Assembly: GCA_001931905.2 (NCBI GenBank)
Contig: MSJI02000186.1
Span: 1 to 40,853 of the forward strand
Origin: Cladosporium sp. IMV 00045
Taxonomy: Eukaryota; Ascomycota; Dothideomycetes; Cladosporiales; Cladosporiaceae
DNA length: 40,853 bases
Reading direction: 5' to 3'
The notes below the pieces were generated by a model. That model did no database searches, was not told where the DNA came from, and worked only from the letters and a program-made list of their open reading frames with translations. The translations under genes and the position numbers were made by a program. This document shows positions 1-9,859 of the stretch, piece after piece. Positions within the stretch are counted from its first letter, which is position 1. Each line of letters opens with the position of its first letter.

Positions 1-176
1 GACTCGTAGTTACGGGTCCGGGTTGTCAAACCTGAGATTTCCTCTTCATACCGGTCGAAGCACTCGAAAGTACATTTGTAATATTCGAGCCACTCGGCTG
101 GGTGTTCGAAAACATGCCTTTCGAACTGCTCCTGCGATTCCGGCAGGATAGGAGGTTGCGGGCGGTCGGTCGCCAT
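1..176 (-). CDS. Partial gag-like ORF of an LTR retrotransposon (runs off window edge)
   Basis: An open frame begins at ATG 176-174, only 22 nt inside the inner edge of the LTR at 199-432, and stays open for 58 codons to the window edge. It starts MATDRPQPPILPES and continues with an acidic, Glu/Tyr-rich helical stretch, as expected for the N-terminus of a capsid (gag) protein. I do not recognise a specific family by residues alone; the call rests on its position just downstream of the LTR and on the lack of any other gene-like feature. CAA, CAG, CAT and TGG codons are intact, so unlike the neighbouring segment from 433 it shows no RIP damage and looks young. It could instead be an unrelated ORF start. 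Confidence 0.45.
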   Translation of the reverse strand, partial: MATDRPQPPILPESQEQFERHVFEHPAEWLEYYKCTFECFDRYEEEISGLTTRTRNYE

Positions 177-198
177 ACCTAAGGTAGGAGCTACGTAG

Positions 199-432
199 TG
201 TCACGGGCGGAAGGCAGCGTGCACGGTGCGTAGGTATGGTTACCAATCGGATCAGATACAGAGCTATATACGGTCCTGGTCGCAACCTAGCAGATGGCTA
301 AATGACGAAGACGTAGCTCGAAGAGCTACAATACATTGTAAAGGAGAAGCGCAGGTGAAGCCGAAGCCCGGCTTACCTGCCTTCCTAAGTATCACTAGCA
401 ATGTCACGGGGCTCTAGATCCTGGCCGTGACA
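199..432 (-). mobile_element. LTR (5' LTR of a Ty3/gypsy-like element, or solo LTR)
   Basis: A 234-bp segment is bounded by the 8-bp inverted termini TGTCACGG (199-206) and CCGTGACA (425-432), the TG...CA ends typical of fungal Ty3/gypsy LTRs. Read on the minus strand it has an internal TATATA (265-270) as a promoter candidate, and a gag-like ORF starts 22 nt after its inner end, so this would be the 5' LTR. An extra TGTCACGG at 402-409 lies 23 nt inside the outer end. No target-site duplication can be judged because the other LTR lies outside the window. No convincing tRNA primer-binding site follows the inner end. Confidence 0.6.
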
Positions 433-1830
433 GACGGAGTCCTTACGAGGCTTTTACGCTAAGGCTACAAAGATAATAATCTAGAGAGTATGCTCGCACT
501 CCTTATTTGCGCCCTAGGCTAATTAGCGCGCGAAGGAGTATCTGCAATGCCGGCTAGCACATCTTATAGCGAACCTAGCGGCTTTCGTAGCGGTACGACG
601 AAGCGGCCCCCTAGCTTAAGCCTCTTCAACTAAGCACGCCGGCGGGTTAGGATTGTAGCTACAAAATGCTCCCTTAAGACCGTGCAGATATTACTACTCT
701 AAGGGACGTATTTCGAGGCGTGCGCTCGGTATACTAAATTCTAGAGCTTAGTTAGTATAGCTTTAATATTATGCATGTTGCTTATTAAAAGCTAACCAAT
801 TTACTAGTCGTCTCACTATAGTGATCTCGTTAAGCGTGCATTCTAGATCTGCGTCCTTTATAAGAGATTAATTAATCTCGAATTTTGCGTGGCTAATACC
901 GGGATCGAGACTTTAGTAGAGCTTATGCTATTACTACACTTCCTAGATATTCTTAACGAAGAGCGAGCGTCTTGTAGCATAAGGACTAAGAGCATTACCG
1001 AAACAAAAAGGCCTATAAAGAGCGACTTTGCGTATCATCTTAGTACTATAATAGCCCTTAGATAGCTGATTAGGAGAGCGAATAACGTTATTCGCGATTA
1101 CGAGCCGGTTATATACGACATTACGCGGCGCGCGAAAGAGTTATCTGCCTTTGCAAATGATCCCTTAGTTGAAGGGCGTTTAGACCCGAATAACTAAGGG
1201 CAAATTCACTTTAGGCTTATACGCGAATTAGCGCACGAGCTCGAATCTTAGCGTAAAGCGCTTCCATCGAGATTCCAATAGTCTAACGATCGTAAATTCG
1301 ACTTTACGGAGATCGATCTAGTGTCTAAACTTTCCCGATCTAGCTTCTTCAATCTTGCTAGGAACGCCGGGCCTAAGGAAATGGACTATAACGTCGATAT
1401 CGCTATAGCGCATCTCCGTACTTGCTACTACTAAGCACGCTTTTTAGTGTATCGTCTATTCATTTATAAAGCCCTCTATTAGCTAAAACTCATAACCCTA
1501 TTAGACTATAACAATTGTGCCTTTGCCGTCGAGGCTGCTTGCTACTAGCCGATATCTTTAGCGCCGCTAAAAAACAAAATACATCTTCTTCCGTATCTCT
1601 TTTTATGGACGCAAAATTTCCTCGCGATACTACTTATTTTAAAGTTCTATTTAAGATAGGGACCTCTTTACGACATTTGTTAGGAACATAGGGTTTCGGA
1701 CTCATATATCCGGGATACTTTCGTTTCGATGAAAGCGTGGTTAGAGGACGCAAGCTAGGTAGATGGGATTGCGCGATGGGGATTGCAGGTCTTCCTATAA
1801 TCTATAAGAAAACGCTTTTATGAAAGCAGA
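433..1830 (+). pseudogene. RIP-inactivated Zn2Cys6 transcription factor, C-terminal part
   Basis: One reading frame runs without a frameshift from 433 to about 1830 but carries 19 in-frame stops, all TAG or TAA and none TGA. Almost every stop sits where the family has Gln or Trp (CAG/CAA/TGG changed to TAG/TAA), the signature of C-to-T change at CpA on both strands (repeat-induced point mutation). The conceptual protein matches the regulatory half of fungal zinc-cluster regulators: an N*ARRRVRIVA block (601-660), LIRELAHELES (about 1216-1248), a Y-KALY block, then WTQNFLAILLIL near 1609-1644, a hallmark of one such family, followed by V-M-K-A-W-L and VDGIA. The zinc cluster itself is not present; the LTR at 199-432 abuts the 5' end. 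Non-functional. Confidence 0.85.
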
Positions 1831-3284
1831 GTAACGCTCTAAAGCTCGGGCAATTCATGAGTACCGAAACAATTGTAGCATAAGACTAGGGATAAGTGTA
1901 CTCTTCTACTGCCTATGAGCATAACACAATCTACCTATAGATGTGTTGTTCCCTTCATCTGCCTGCCGCCACTATATAGCTGCCTAATTTGGAAGTCAAT
2001 GTGGGGCTTCTATCTTGAAGCAAACTCACGTGACCTTGGAATTTCATTGAAGTCGTCGCATATCAGCAACTGTTTCTTGCCCTTCGCTCGTTCCTCATTC
2101 TGAGGATTGAACCCTTTAATGAGGCATTTGAGGTCAGTGTCCCTAGATCCGGAGCATTTTCGCTTCGATAGATCGGCAGTTGCGGGCATGAGAGTGCAGA
2201 CAAAAGATCACTGATCAATACACGAGGCTTGCCGTTGGCTCGGGCCCCGGTAGGATTCAGTGACGGAAGACGAAACAGGATGATGATGTTCTCGAAGCAG
2301 AACGGTGGGTACTTCGAGAGACTCGTGTATCCCGCAGCATCATTGATCAAAACTCGTGGACGGCCGTTAGCGCTTCTCTCATTAGTGGTTCAGATACTAT
2401 GTGCATCTTGGTGAAATTAGGAGTGAAAAGGTGGATTCAGCTGTGTATCTACTGCTGGGGCCATCCACTGCTTATACCTTCAGTGGGTCGGTGGCGGTCT
2501 GGACGCTCTTGTCCAGCAATCTCCAACGCATCAATTCCACGTTGATAATTGAGTTCATGTAACCTTTCTTGCTGCATGCGAAATGCTAATCGGGGGAATC
2601 GTGGCAGACCCAATTGCCTCGGAGTAAATCACCTCGTCTCGTGTGCCTTGGTGCAGTTCTTCTTAGGGGAGCGACAGAAATTCTCACGCTCTTATGCAAT
2701 GTACGCGTTATGCGCACGTTTTCCTGACTCTTGCTGCTCTTGATTGTCGATTGTCGAAGCGAAGTCGGAAGCGGCCATATTAATGGTGGCGGGTCAGTCT
2801 TATACGTTGGCGCATTTCGCACCCAGTCCCTTGCCTCATATGCATCTTCAGTGACAAGGCGTCATTAGGGGGTGACTTTCTCGCTAGCATGCGGTGCGTG
2901 TAGGTTTCGTCATGTCTTGTTACGGGATGTCGACACAAAGCTACTGCTTTCATGGCCTTACGGGTAGGTGTTCTTACACTACTTAAATATTCCGGAATCT
3001 TTCAACCTGGAACTACGAATCCATGATTCATTTAACAGAAAAGGCATTATCCTACCTTGATATCGACCATAATCCAAGAGTGGAGAAGACTATATATAGC
3101 AATGTTTATAGTCTACCGTAGAATAGGAGTATACCAGGATTTCATATCCTGCTCTTCGTGGATAGTATCACATCCATCTTAACTTGAACTGAGCTTAACG
3201 AGTGTGGTTCCAACATTCGACGCTTATAAGATCCTGAACATAACTAGTCCCGATCTAAGGGCCGGAAGTCGGACTCCCACATCA
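1831..3284. other. No intact gene; degraded repeat-like DNA
   Basis: Only short scattered ORFs are present, none with a recognisable domain or a plausible spliced model. Apart from the weak transposase remnant at 2063-2420 I see nothing specific. The 2990-3280 part is AT-rich and contains no coding signal. Confidence 0.5.
2063..2420 (-). mobile_element. Weak remnant resembling a pogo/Fot1-type DDE transposase, with an internal direct repeat
   Basis: The minus-strand translation contains CFENIIILFRLPS and two copies of a G-(K/R)-PRVLI-x-D block lying 132 bp apart (around 2345 and 2213). In pogo/Fot1-like transposases a hydrophobic V-D-G-H-x-x-H stretch is followed by an N-N-I-I-L-x-x-L-P-x-H block, and this remnant resembles the latter with its histidines lost. 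The repeat unit is two imperfect copies in the same frame. Stops and missing catalytic residues make it non-functional. The assignment rests on short motifs only and could be coincidental. Confidence 0.33.
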
Positions 3285-3384
3285 TACGAATGATAACACG
3301 CTAGGATCCTGTAATTGCAAAGGACGTTGAGAATAGGAGATTTAGGACGGGATGCCCAGTTTTCACTGACCTATGGTCGTATGT
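3285..3384 (-). pseudogene. 5S rRNA-derived pseudogene (internally deleted form)
   Basis: On the minus strand the sequence starts ACATACGACCATAGG (3384 downward) and reaches GGGCATCCCGTCC, the canonical fungal 5S rRNA 5' half. It then has a divergent, shortened 3' half ending in CCTAGCGTGTTAT. About 25-30 nt of the expected middle (loop E / box C region) are missing. A sister copy with the same architecture is at 15212-15310. Ascomycete 5S genes are dispersed singly through the genome, so isolated relics are plausible. Confidence 0.6.
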
Positions 3385-3490
3385 GACAATTGTGTAGTTG
3401 ATCGTATTTATAATCACGCATCCTTACGCAGGTATGGCTCTCAGAACAGTCACCGCTTCCACGATATGCAAGCATTGAGTTGCGCCAAGC

Positions 3491-5479
3491 TTATACTTCC
3501 CCCATTTCCATGCTCATCTGAGCTTCTCGGCCTTCGCAAGTTTGTATTCTAGGCCATATCATGTGCCTAATCTCCTCAGTTCTTGAAGCTATCTGCGACT
3601 CTGTTCCGGGCGAGGAGACGTCTTCCAATACATCATCCAGCTCGTCCAAGGCTTCTTCGGGTACGCAGGCGGCAAGAAGGATCTTAACTTCCGAATACCT
3701 ATCATACAGCGGGAGTTGTACGAAAAAATTGAGGCATGCGCCATGCCGAACCAGAAGCTGTGCGACTGCCCACATTGACTGATCGAAAGCCGGCTCCCCA
3801 TGCGACTCAACCCATCTGATCACGAGATTGGTCCATGCAGGTGTGCAGGATCGGATATCTGCACCGTGATCTAGAAGGAGCTTAACGAACTCGTAGTTGA
3901 TACGGTCAGGTACAGCCAGAGCCAGTTCCAGCGATCTGCTCGCCAATGATGAGTAGGCAAGGCTCCCAGGCCAAGTGCGGATCACTTGTTCAGCATATTG
4001 GAAAAGGGAACAATACATGAAGCCCTTCATGGTCAGTGTGATAGTCTCATCAGACTTCCAGGCTCGGTATCATGCTGAAAATGCTTACTCCGGGGTGCGC
4101 AGAAGTGTTGGTGGAAGAACACTGCGCTCCGCTCGAGCTGTACCCCAAAATCGTGAGATGCTCCCCGGACTCCGATCGACTGGAACATTGCCCATATACT
4201 CTGGTGTAAGTCGTAACAGCTGGCGTCTGCCAAATCTGCTTCGGAAGGACCAGTCTTGCATAATGCTAGCAAGATTGCTGGAATAAAGTCTTCCTCTGAG
4301 AAGTAGGATGGAGCATTGCGATCCAAGACTTCTTGTACTCTAGCCACCCAGTATACTCGCCAGTCTATAGAGGGTAAACGAATGGCCGGGATTTTTGGCT
4401 AGCACCAAGGCTAGCTTGAGGAAAGACACTCAAAGACCGACCCAGTTGCTGTGGACTCGGTCATAGATCATTTGGCGGTAGTAATTTGCAAGCCCTAGAG
4501 GAAAGTCCATTAAGTGGGCGCGAAGCTCCTGGTCGATAGCCCCGGTCGCGATGTGCTGACATAGAATGTCTACAATGGATCGAACCCAGCCTCGGCACAA
4601 GATGTCACTAGAGTCGCTAGAGCCTCCAGAGATGCCATCGACTCGAGATCGCATCAGTCCCCACCACCTGCGAGACTTCTGGCATCTAGAAACTGATTGC
4701 ATGCAGATGATGTGATGTCGTGGTCTATCATGGCTTCCGGCGTTAGGTTGAGGTTCAGTGGCTCCAAGGCTCCCCGAAATGATTGCTAGGGCCGGCTAGA
4801 AGTGCAGACCTTGGAGTTCGACATGGCGGCCAACTCTAACAGCCGTCTAGACAGCTCTGCGTGGCAATCTCGCGGTTGAGACTCATTTACGCCATCATCA
4901 ATAAGAAGACATGTCCTTCTAACTGATGCCGGTTCTATCGGGTGGAGACTCCCACAGCTCTACCATTTGCCAGGGTTTCGCCCGGACCTGTTCTGAGCAT
5001 GCCCAACGTGGTTCGAACGCGATGCGAACCAACTCGGGGTCAGCGTCGCATAGTTGGCGAAGCAAATTCCGCAGAAGCCAACTGGTTGTTCTTTGCTCCG
5101 CATTACCTGGGTGCCAGAAGAAGTGAGACGCTACCAAGATCTTGCTCTCGCCAGCCCAAGCTTGAAAATAATTGAGAGTACGGTCGTCTTGTGCAACGAG
5201 TTTCGTGAGGGTTGGTTTGCCAGTGCCAGGCTTCCCGGCAATCCAAAACAGGTCGACATGGTGGGAAGTGCGGAGCCACTCACTGAATGTTGAACATGGG
5301 TCGAATGGCCATTGAAAAGAAGTCTGCGCGGCTTCTGTGTAAGTTCCCGCGGCGATTGTCGTATCTTGACTTAGATACTCTCCAGTATGGCTTCGGCCTT
5401 CATTGTTGTCTCGCTGACGTTGTGAAATAGTAAGTTTGGCCCTTGTATACGTCGTCGAGGTGCAGCCGCACGTTGTCAT
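3491..5479 (-). pseudogene. Decayed NACHT-ankyrin NLR (STAND) gene
   Basis: Minus-strand fragments in several frames line up in the order of a fungal NACHT-type NLR. 5479-4919: a pre-NACHT segment (FQWPFDPCSTFSEWLR), a P-loop GKPGTGKPTLTK, then WAGESKILVASHFFWHPG and LLRNLLRQL. About 4918-4700: a Walker-B-like CLLIDDGVNE and KVCTSSRP followed by a stop where the family has Trp. 4702-4430: the NACHT tail (ELRAHLMDFPLGLANYYRQM). 4347-4033 and 4030-3491: C-terminal region with one ankyrin-like unit (EFVKLLLDHGADI). At least three frame changes and several stops break it, and the P-loop Ser/Thr is replaced by Pro, so ATP binding would be lost even locally. In living relatives such proteins trigger incompatibility or immune-type cell death. 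Borders are approximate. Confidence 0.72.
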
Positions 5480-5609
5480 GTGTGTGGATGTCAGAACAAG
5501 AGTGTCCTGTCTTACGTCGTTTCGGTCGATGGTCCATGTTTCTACAAACGGACATTGTTCCCCTTGTCCAAGACGAAGGAGAACGACGAAACACAGCCGA
5601 AGAGAACAT

Positions 5610-7300
5610 CCGGAGACAAGGATCAGTATGATACCACCTTATGGTACCACTGACTGCAAGTGCTTGTCACGTGCCAATGGGGAGTCCCTTCCCGCTGCAG
5701 GTGGGAATCTACTACCTATGTGTTGTGATGCGCCTGTCTAGGGCGCTAGGACACAGATCTCATTCAGCCAACTACATGCATGTGCATAGCTAAACACGAT
5801 AACAATGCATAGGAGGAGCCCGGCTGCTTGTAAGCGAGAGCGTGGCACATTTGATGTGCACGCTGCGTCTGGCGCGAAAGCCCACGCCGGGAACCCGGGT
5901 TCTGTGCGACACGTGCTTGCATGACGGGTGCGTCGGGCAATTTGGCATGTCAACACGTTCTTTGTACCATGTGAAGATGGATCGAGCGGCTTCTGGAAAG
6001 ACGCCAGCCCGCACGGTCAGTGACAATCAACGTCCGGCTAACGCTTACTATTCCAATCGCGTGTGGAGGGGAGTGGATGGTGTGGAGGATGCTGCCTCGC
6101 TATATGTGGGGCGAATCTAAGCGTCGGTCAGGATGGGTTTGGGAAGAAACCGTATTCGACCGTGAGGCGCTCTCTGCCTGCATGATCCGTGAGTTTGTTT
6201 CCCTCCTCCGCTGAGACAGTAGCTCTGACGAAGCAGTACAAGCGAGACGATAGCGAATGCCCAAAGAGAAACTCCCATCCATGTCGGGAATGCAACGGGC
6301 CGCACTTACACTTTGGGGTGATGCGATAATATGGGATGGGATGGGATAAGTCTACCTTGTTAAGAAGACGCGAGAAAGGCGACGGAGTAAAAAAAAAAAA
6401 CCAAAAACCGCGCAAGCACTCGCCGCGCTGTGAGAAGCTGCTTCTGGGCCCGAGCGGGTGAAACCTGGCGATACGGCCGCGGGGAGAATGGAGAGAGCGG
6501 CGGGCCGATGATGATTGGCGCCCAACGGTATTTTCAAATATAATATTACCAATTCTTGCGGGGACCAGTAACTTGACGTCGTGGTTTGCAAGCTTGATCG
6601 AAAACGGATGCGAACATGCGAGAGAAGACTACTGCCCGGGCAGGTGCATGTATATGTCGGCCATTGATATGTCATCAAGCGGCCAGCTCCGACGGCTCTG
6701 CAGACTCGATCTCACCCGTGTATAGTGCAGCCATGAATAATCATTCCCCGTCAATCATGTCGCTGTCATCCGTCCTTAATTGCTTCCCTGTTCCTCTTGT
6801 CGCTATCTGGTCTGGCCCAGGCACTACGGCCGGGGGGAGCAGGGAAGCCGCTCGTCTCGCTCCGCCCTGTATCCATACGCCTGCCCGCCCTCTCCATCTT
6901 CCTCTCTCCCTCTTATTGCCATGGGCAAGGAGTCTCACTTTCCTCTATTGGCGGGGGCGCGCGAGTGTGGGCGGTTGAAGGCTTATCGCCGGATGCCAGG
7001 CCGTCGCCTCGGTACCGAAGCTAAGCGGCGATGTCGCCAACGCTAACATCGACTGCCGATTGTTGTAGGCGGTTGTGGGTGAGCGTACGATTCGCGTGCA
7101 CGCCCTTCGTCACCACATGCCCGGTTTGCTTTGCTTCCGACCTAGTATATTTCGCTGCTCGTCGTCATCATGCCCAGCCGGCAGACGCTGACCTGTCGTG
7201 GTATCGATCCAGTCTTGTTGCACAGGGAACTTTCTCCCGCCACGCCATCTCTCGTCTCACTCCCATACCCCATGGAGTTTTGCTGACCCACTCGGACCCA
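5610..7300. other. No gene recognised
   Basis: Only short overlapping ORFs on both strands, with no domain and no convincing spliced model. An A-rich run lies near 6390-6400 and a pyrimidine-rich stretch near 6880-6920. The latter precedes an ATG at 6921 whose ORF (MGKESHFPLL) ends after about 40 codons without recognisable content. Confidence 0.4.
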
Positions 7301-7339
7301 CCGTAGATGGCGCTATCTCTAAGTTGTCTGGAGTATCCC

Positions 7340-7520
7340 ATCCCTCCAGACCTCGGACCCAATCCACCATCTATTCTCCACCGTCCACCTCGCCATCCAC
7401 CCTCCATCATCCACCTCACCATCCCTCCTCAACCGTCCATCGCACACCATCCATCTCGCCATCCCTCTCGCCATCCCTCTTCCACCATTCACCGCTACCA
7501 TCCACCACGCACCGTCTGGT
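7340..7520. repeat. Low-complexity CCATC/CCACC-rich tract
   Basis: About 180 bp on the plus strand is built of degenerate CCATC, CCACC and CCATCCCTC units (for example CCATCTCGCCATCCCTC near 7460). It lies about 390 bp downstream of the stop codon of the minus-strand HET gene. It creates artificial Pro/His/Ser-rich ORFs on the plus strand and Trp/Gly-rich ones on the minus strand, which I do not accept as genes. Confidence 0.7.
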
Positions 7521-7906
7521 CTCCGCCCATTCACCACCAAGACCCAACATGGACCCTCTCCCGGATTGGACACCTCCTCCAATTCGCAAAGGGAAAGACT
7601 CCTCCGCTTCGTCTCGGTAATTCCATGGCGCCACTAGTGCTTGCACCTAGGATGATCATCAAAGAGAAAGACGATACGATTTGGCCAGGACCATACGGAT
7701 ATAAGCGGTGGCTTTGCACAAGAGGGTCGATCGCTTGCGTACGCCGCCTTGCGGCCATTGCAACCATGGCGGACAGCAGCAACCATTACTGCGAGATGTG
7801 TCGGCATGCGAGCCTAACCAGCATGGACACACATGGAGACGGCATGTGTTCTCGCTGTCTGCGGTTGAGACAAGTCCTGGCATCTCCTGTCTCTCGATTG
7901 GTGTTG

Positions 7907-9859
7907 TCAAACCAGGACACAGGCGCTCTGGCAAAGATCGATGGCTTCGGTGGTGCACCAGGCTTCCATAAGCTCGTGGTGATAACATGGTCCGAGCAAC
8001 ACATGTCGCCGCTCGGGAGATGTCGACAACGATACGGCTCTCACCACGAACGGAGCATGGCCGCCATTGAAGAACCAAAGAGAGTCGCCTGGCTTCATCG
8101 AGGGAGGTCCAACGCCGAAGGAACCACTCCTTGTTTTAAAAAGTGCTCTTCCAAGGACGGCGGTCACATGAGACTCCATCACGTGCCTTTGAAGAGCATC
8201 AGCCGCAGAAGACTGCACTGTGCCCAGCACGGCACGTCGCCACGCCACGTGATCCTTTGCATCTGCCTTACGCACACCAGAAGCTTGAGTTGGATCTTTC
8301 ACACAGCCTCCAAGCATCGTAGCGCAGAAAAGCTCGTCGTCCAGTTGTCCGTCGGGAGAGGGCGATGGCTTTTGGGCAGTGGCGAAAGTGAACCAATCTT
8401 GGAGGACGTGGAGATGGCCTGCGGCGTTCAAGAATTTGAGGATCGCTGGAGCCACCGAAGTGACTTGGTCGAGCTCAACGCCGCGTAAGCACAGTTTTCC
8501 GGCCGGCCTGTGCTCGAAATCCCATTCGTGGGCGAGCTTGGGGGAGTAGGCTTGGTAGAATGCGAGTCTACCTCTCCAATAGTTCTGTTCGATTGGAGGC
8601 TTCGCCGAATAATCCGGAACCCAGGACGGGAGTGAGAATGAATTGTCACCTCGCAAATCCAATGCAAGCGGCAACAGATCGCGTCTGTCCTTCAGCAGCC
8701 AAACAGTCAATTCCTCGAAGATTTCCTTGGTCGATCTGTAGTAATCAGGGGGCGGTAAGATTGCCCTCGCCGAGTGTAGTCCTCTATATCCATTGATCTT
8801 GTCGACTGGGACAGTCACGTTCAAATGCTGGAAGCACAACATGGCTTCCAGTATATGCTGTCCTCGTAAGACGGCGATCTTGGTATGGCGGATACTGGCG
8901 ATATGGCTGTACACCTAGATTACCGTCGCCCGGCTACGTCAGCCTCTGTTACCTTCTGAGACGCTGGCCTTACGTCAACATCATACCCTGTGGAATGCGG
9001 CTTTCAGCTGCGGGTCCAGCTTCTGGACAAACGATGAACAGCATCTGTCCCTCCGATGCCTGTTCCATTGGTCGAAGGCCTGTGTGAAGGTCTCCCACGA
9101 CAGGAAACCAGAACCAAGAAGAAGTTTGGCCTTTCGTGCAAGGCATATTTCCTGGACCACCCAGACTCTCCTGAACCAAGCCGAATCGAGGAAACGACAT
9201 AACAGTTGGATGACGGTGTTCTCCCCGGCCGCCTCTGGCTCTCTTCCGGAGAAGCAGGACATGCTTTGGAAGTGCACGCCGTCGGCCATCTCCGTTATTA
9301 TGGCCGATAGGAGAGTGTGATCGCTCGCGGCTTCGGAGATATGCGTGACATCGTCATCAAGGCCGACGAATACAGCTTTGGCGCCTCGGAAGACGCGATC
9401 CATCAATTCCACCTGGGCGGTCTGCTCGGTCTCGTCCAGTTGATTGATACAGAGGGCGTCGATCCACACCATACCGGTGTAGCCTGATTTTCGGAGCCGG
9501 CACATTTGCGTGCACAGGTTCCGCGTGATGAGATGCTTGGATCCGTTCACACCTATCGGAACCATGCAGTCTTTGCTGCCCCAGACGTAGGAGAGCGCGA
9601 CGAAATGGCCAGTGACGCTTTCCAGATTGTGGACCTTCAGGCTCACCAGCAATTCGGGAGTATGCTCAGAAGGTAGCGAGATCTGGCACAGTCGAATTTG
9701 TCTTTTGCAGTCATCCAGCGGATAATAGCAGAATTCCTCGGCCGGCACGAACTTGGAGAAACCGGTTGCTGGTCCTTCTTCCGGAGGCGCCTTCGTTTCA
9801 TACTCATACCCAACCGGGTCCAGGCTGTCTACCCGCTGCAGTTCGTTCTCTGTCGCCAT
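7907..9859 (-). CDS. HET-domain (heterokaryon incompatibility) protein
   Basis: Two exons, 9859-8987 and 8914-7907, separated by a 72-nt GT-AG intron (8915-8986), give about 626 aa. The start ATG at 9859 (MATENELQ) is the first ATG in frame. The HET domain (PF06985) occupies roughly residues 45-260. It has YPLDDCKRQIRLCQI, the FVALSYVWG block (86-94), LITRNLC, VWIDALCINQ (131-140), ELMDRVFRGAKAVFVGL and WVVQEICLA. The C-terminal half (exon 2) carries the usual poorly conserved HET tail ending with a GDSLWFF...GHAPFVVR segment. HET proteins act in fungal nonself recognition and cell death, sometimes as the effector for NLR partners; the partner here is unknown. Frame, intron and motifs are intact, so this one appears functional. 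Two other candidate death or recognition genes lie within 10 kb. Confidence 0.92.

Noticed and set aside
188..319. Possible self-priming retroelement: GAGCTACGT next to the LTR can pair with a site inside the LTR (311-319)
   Set aside because: The internal site lies upstream of the only TATA-like element, so it would not be in the transcript's 5' end.
6921..7046. ATG in good context encoding MGKE..., reminiscent of an elongation factor 1-alpha start after a pyrimidine-rich promoter
   Set aside because: Similarity ends after four residues and the frame stops after about 40 codons.
7307..8488. 393-codon plus-strand ORF
   Set aside because: Its first third is the CCATC low-complexity tract and the rest lies antisense to exon 2 of the HET gene; Cys/His/Arg-rich composition without any domain.
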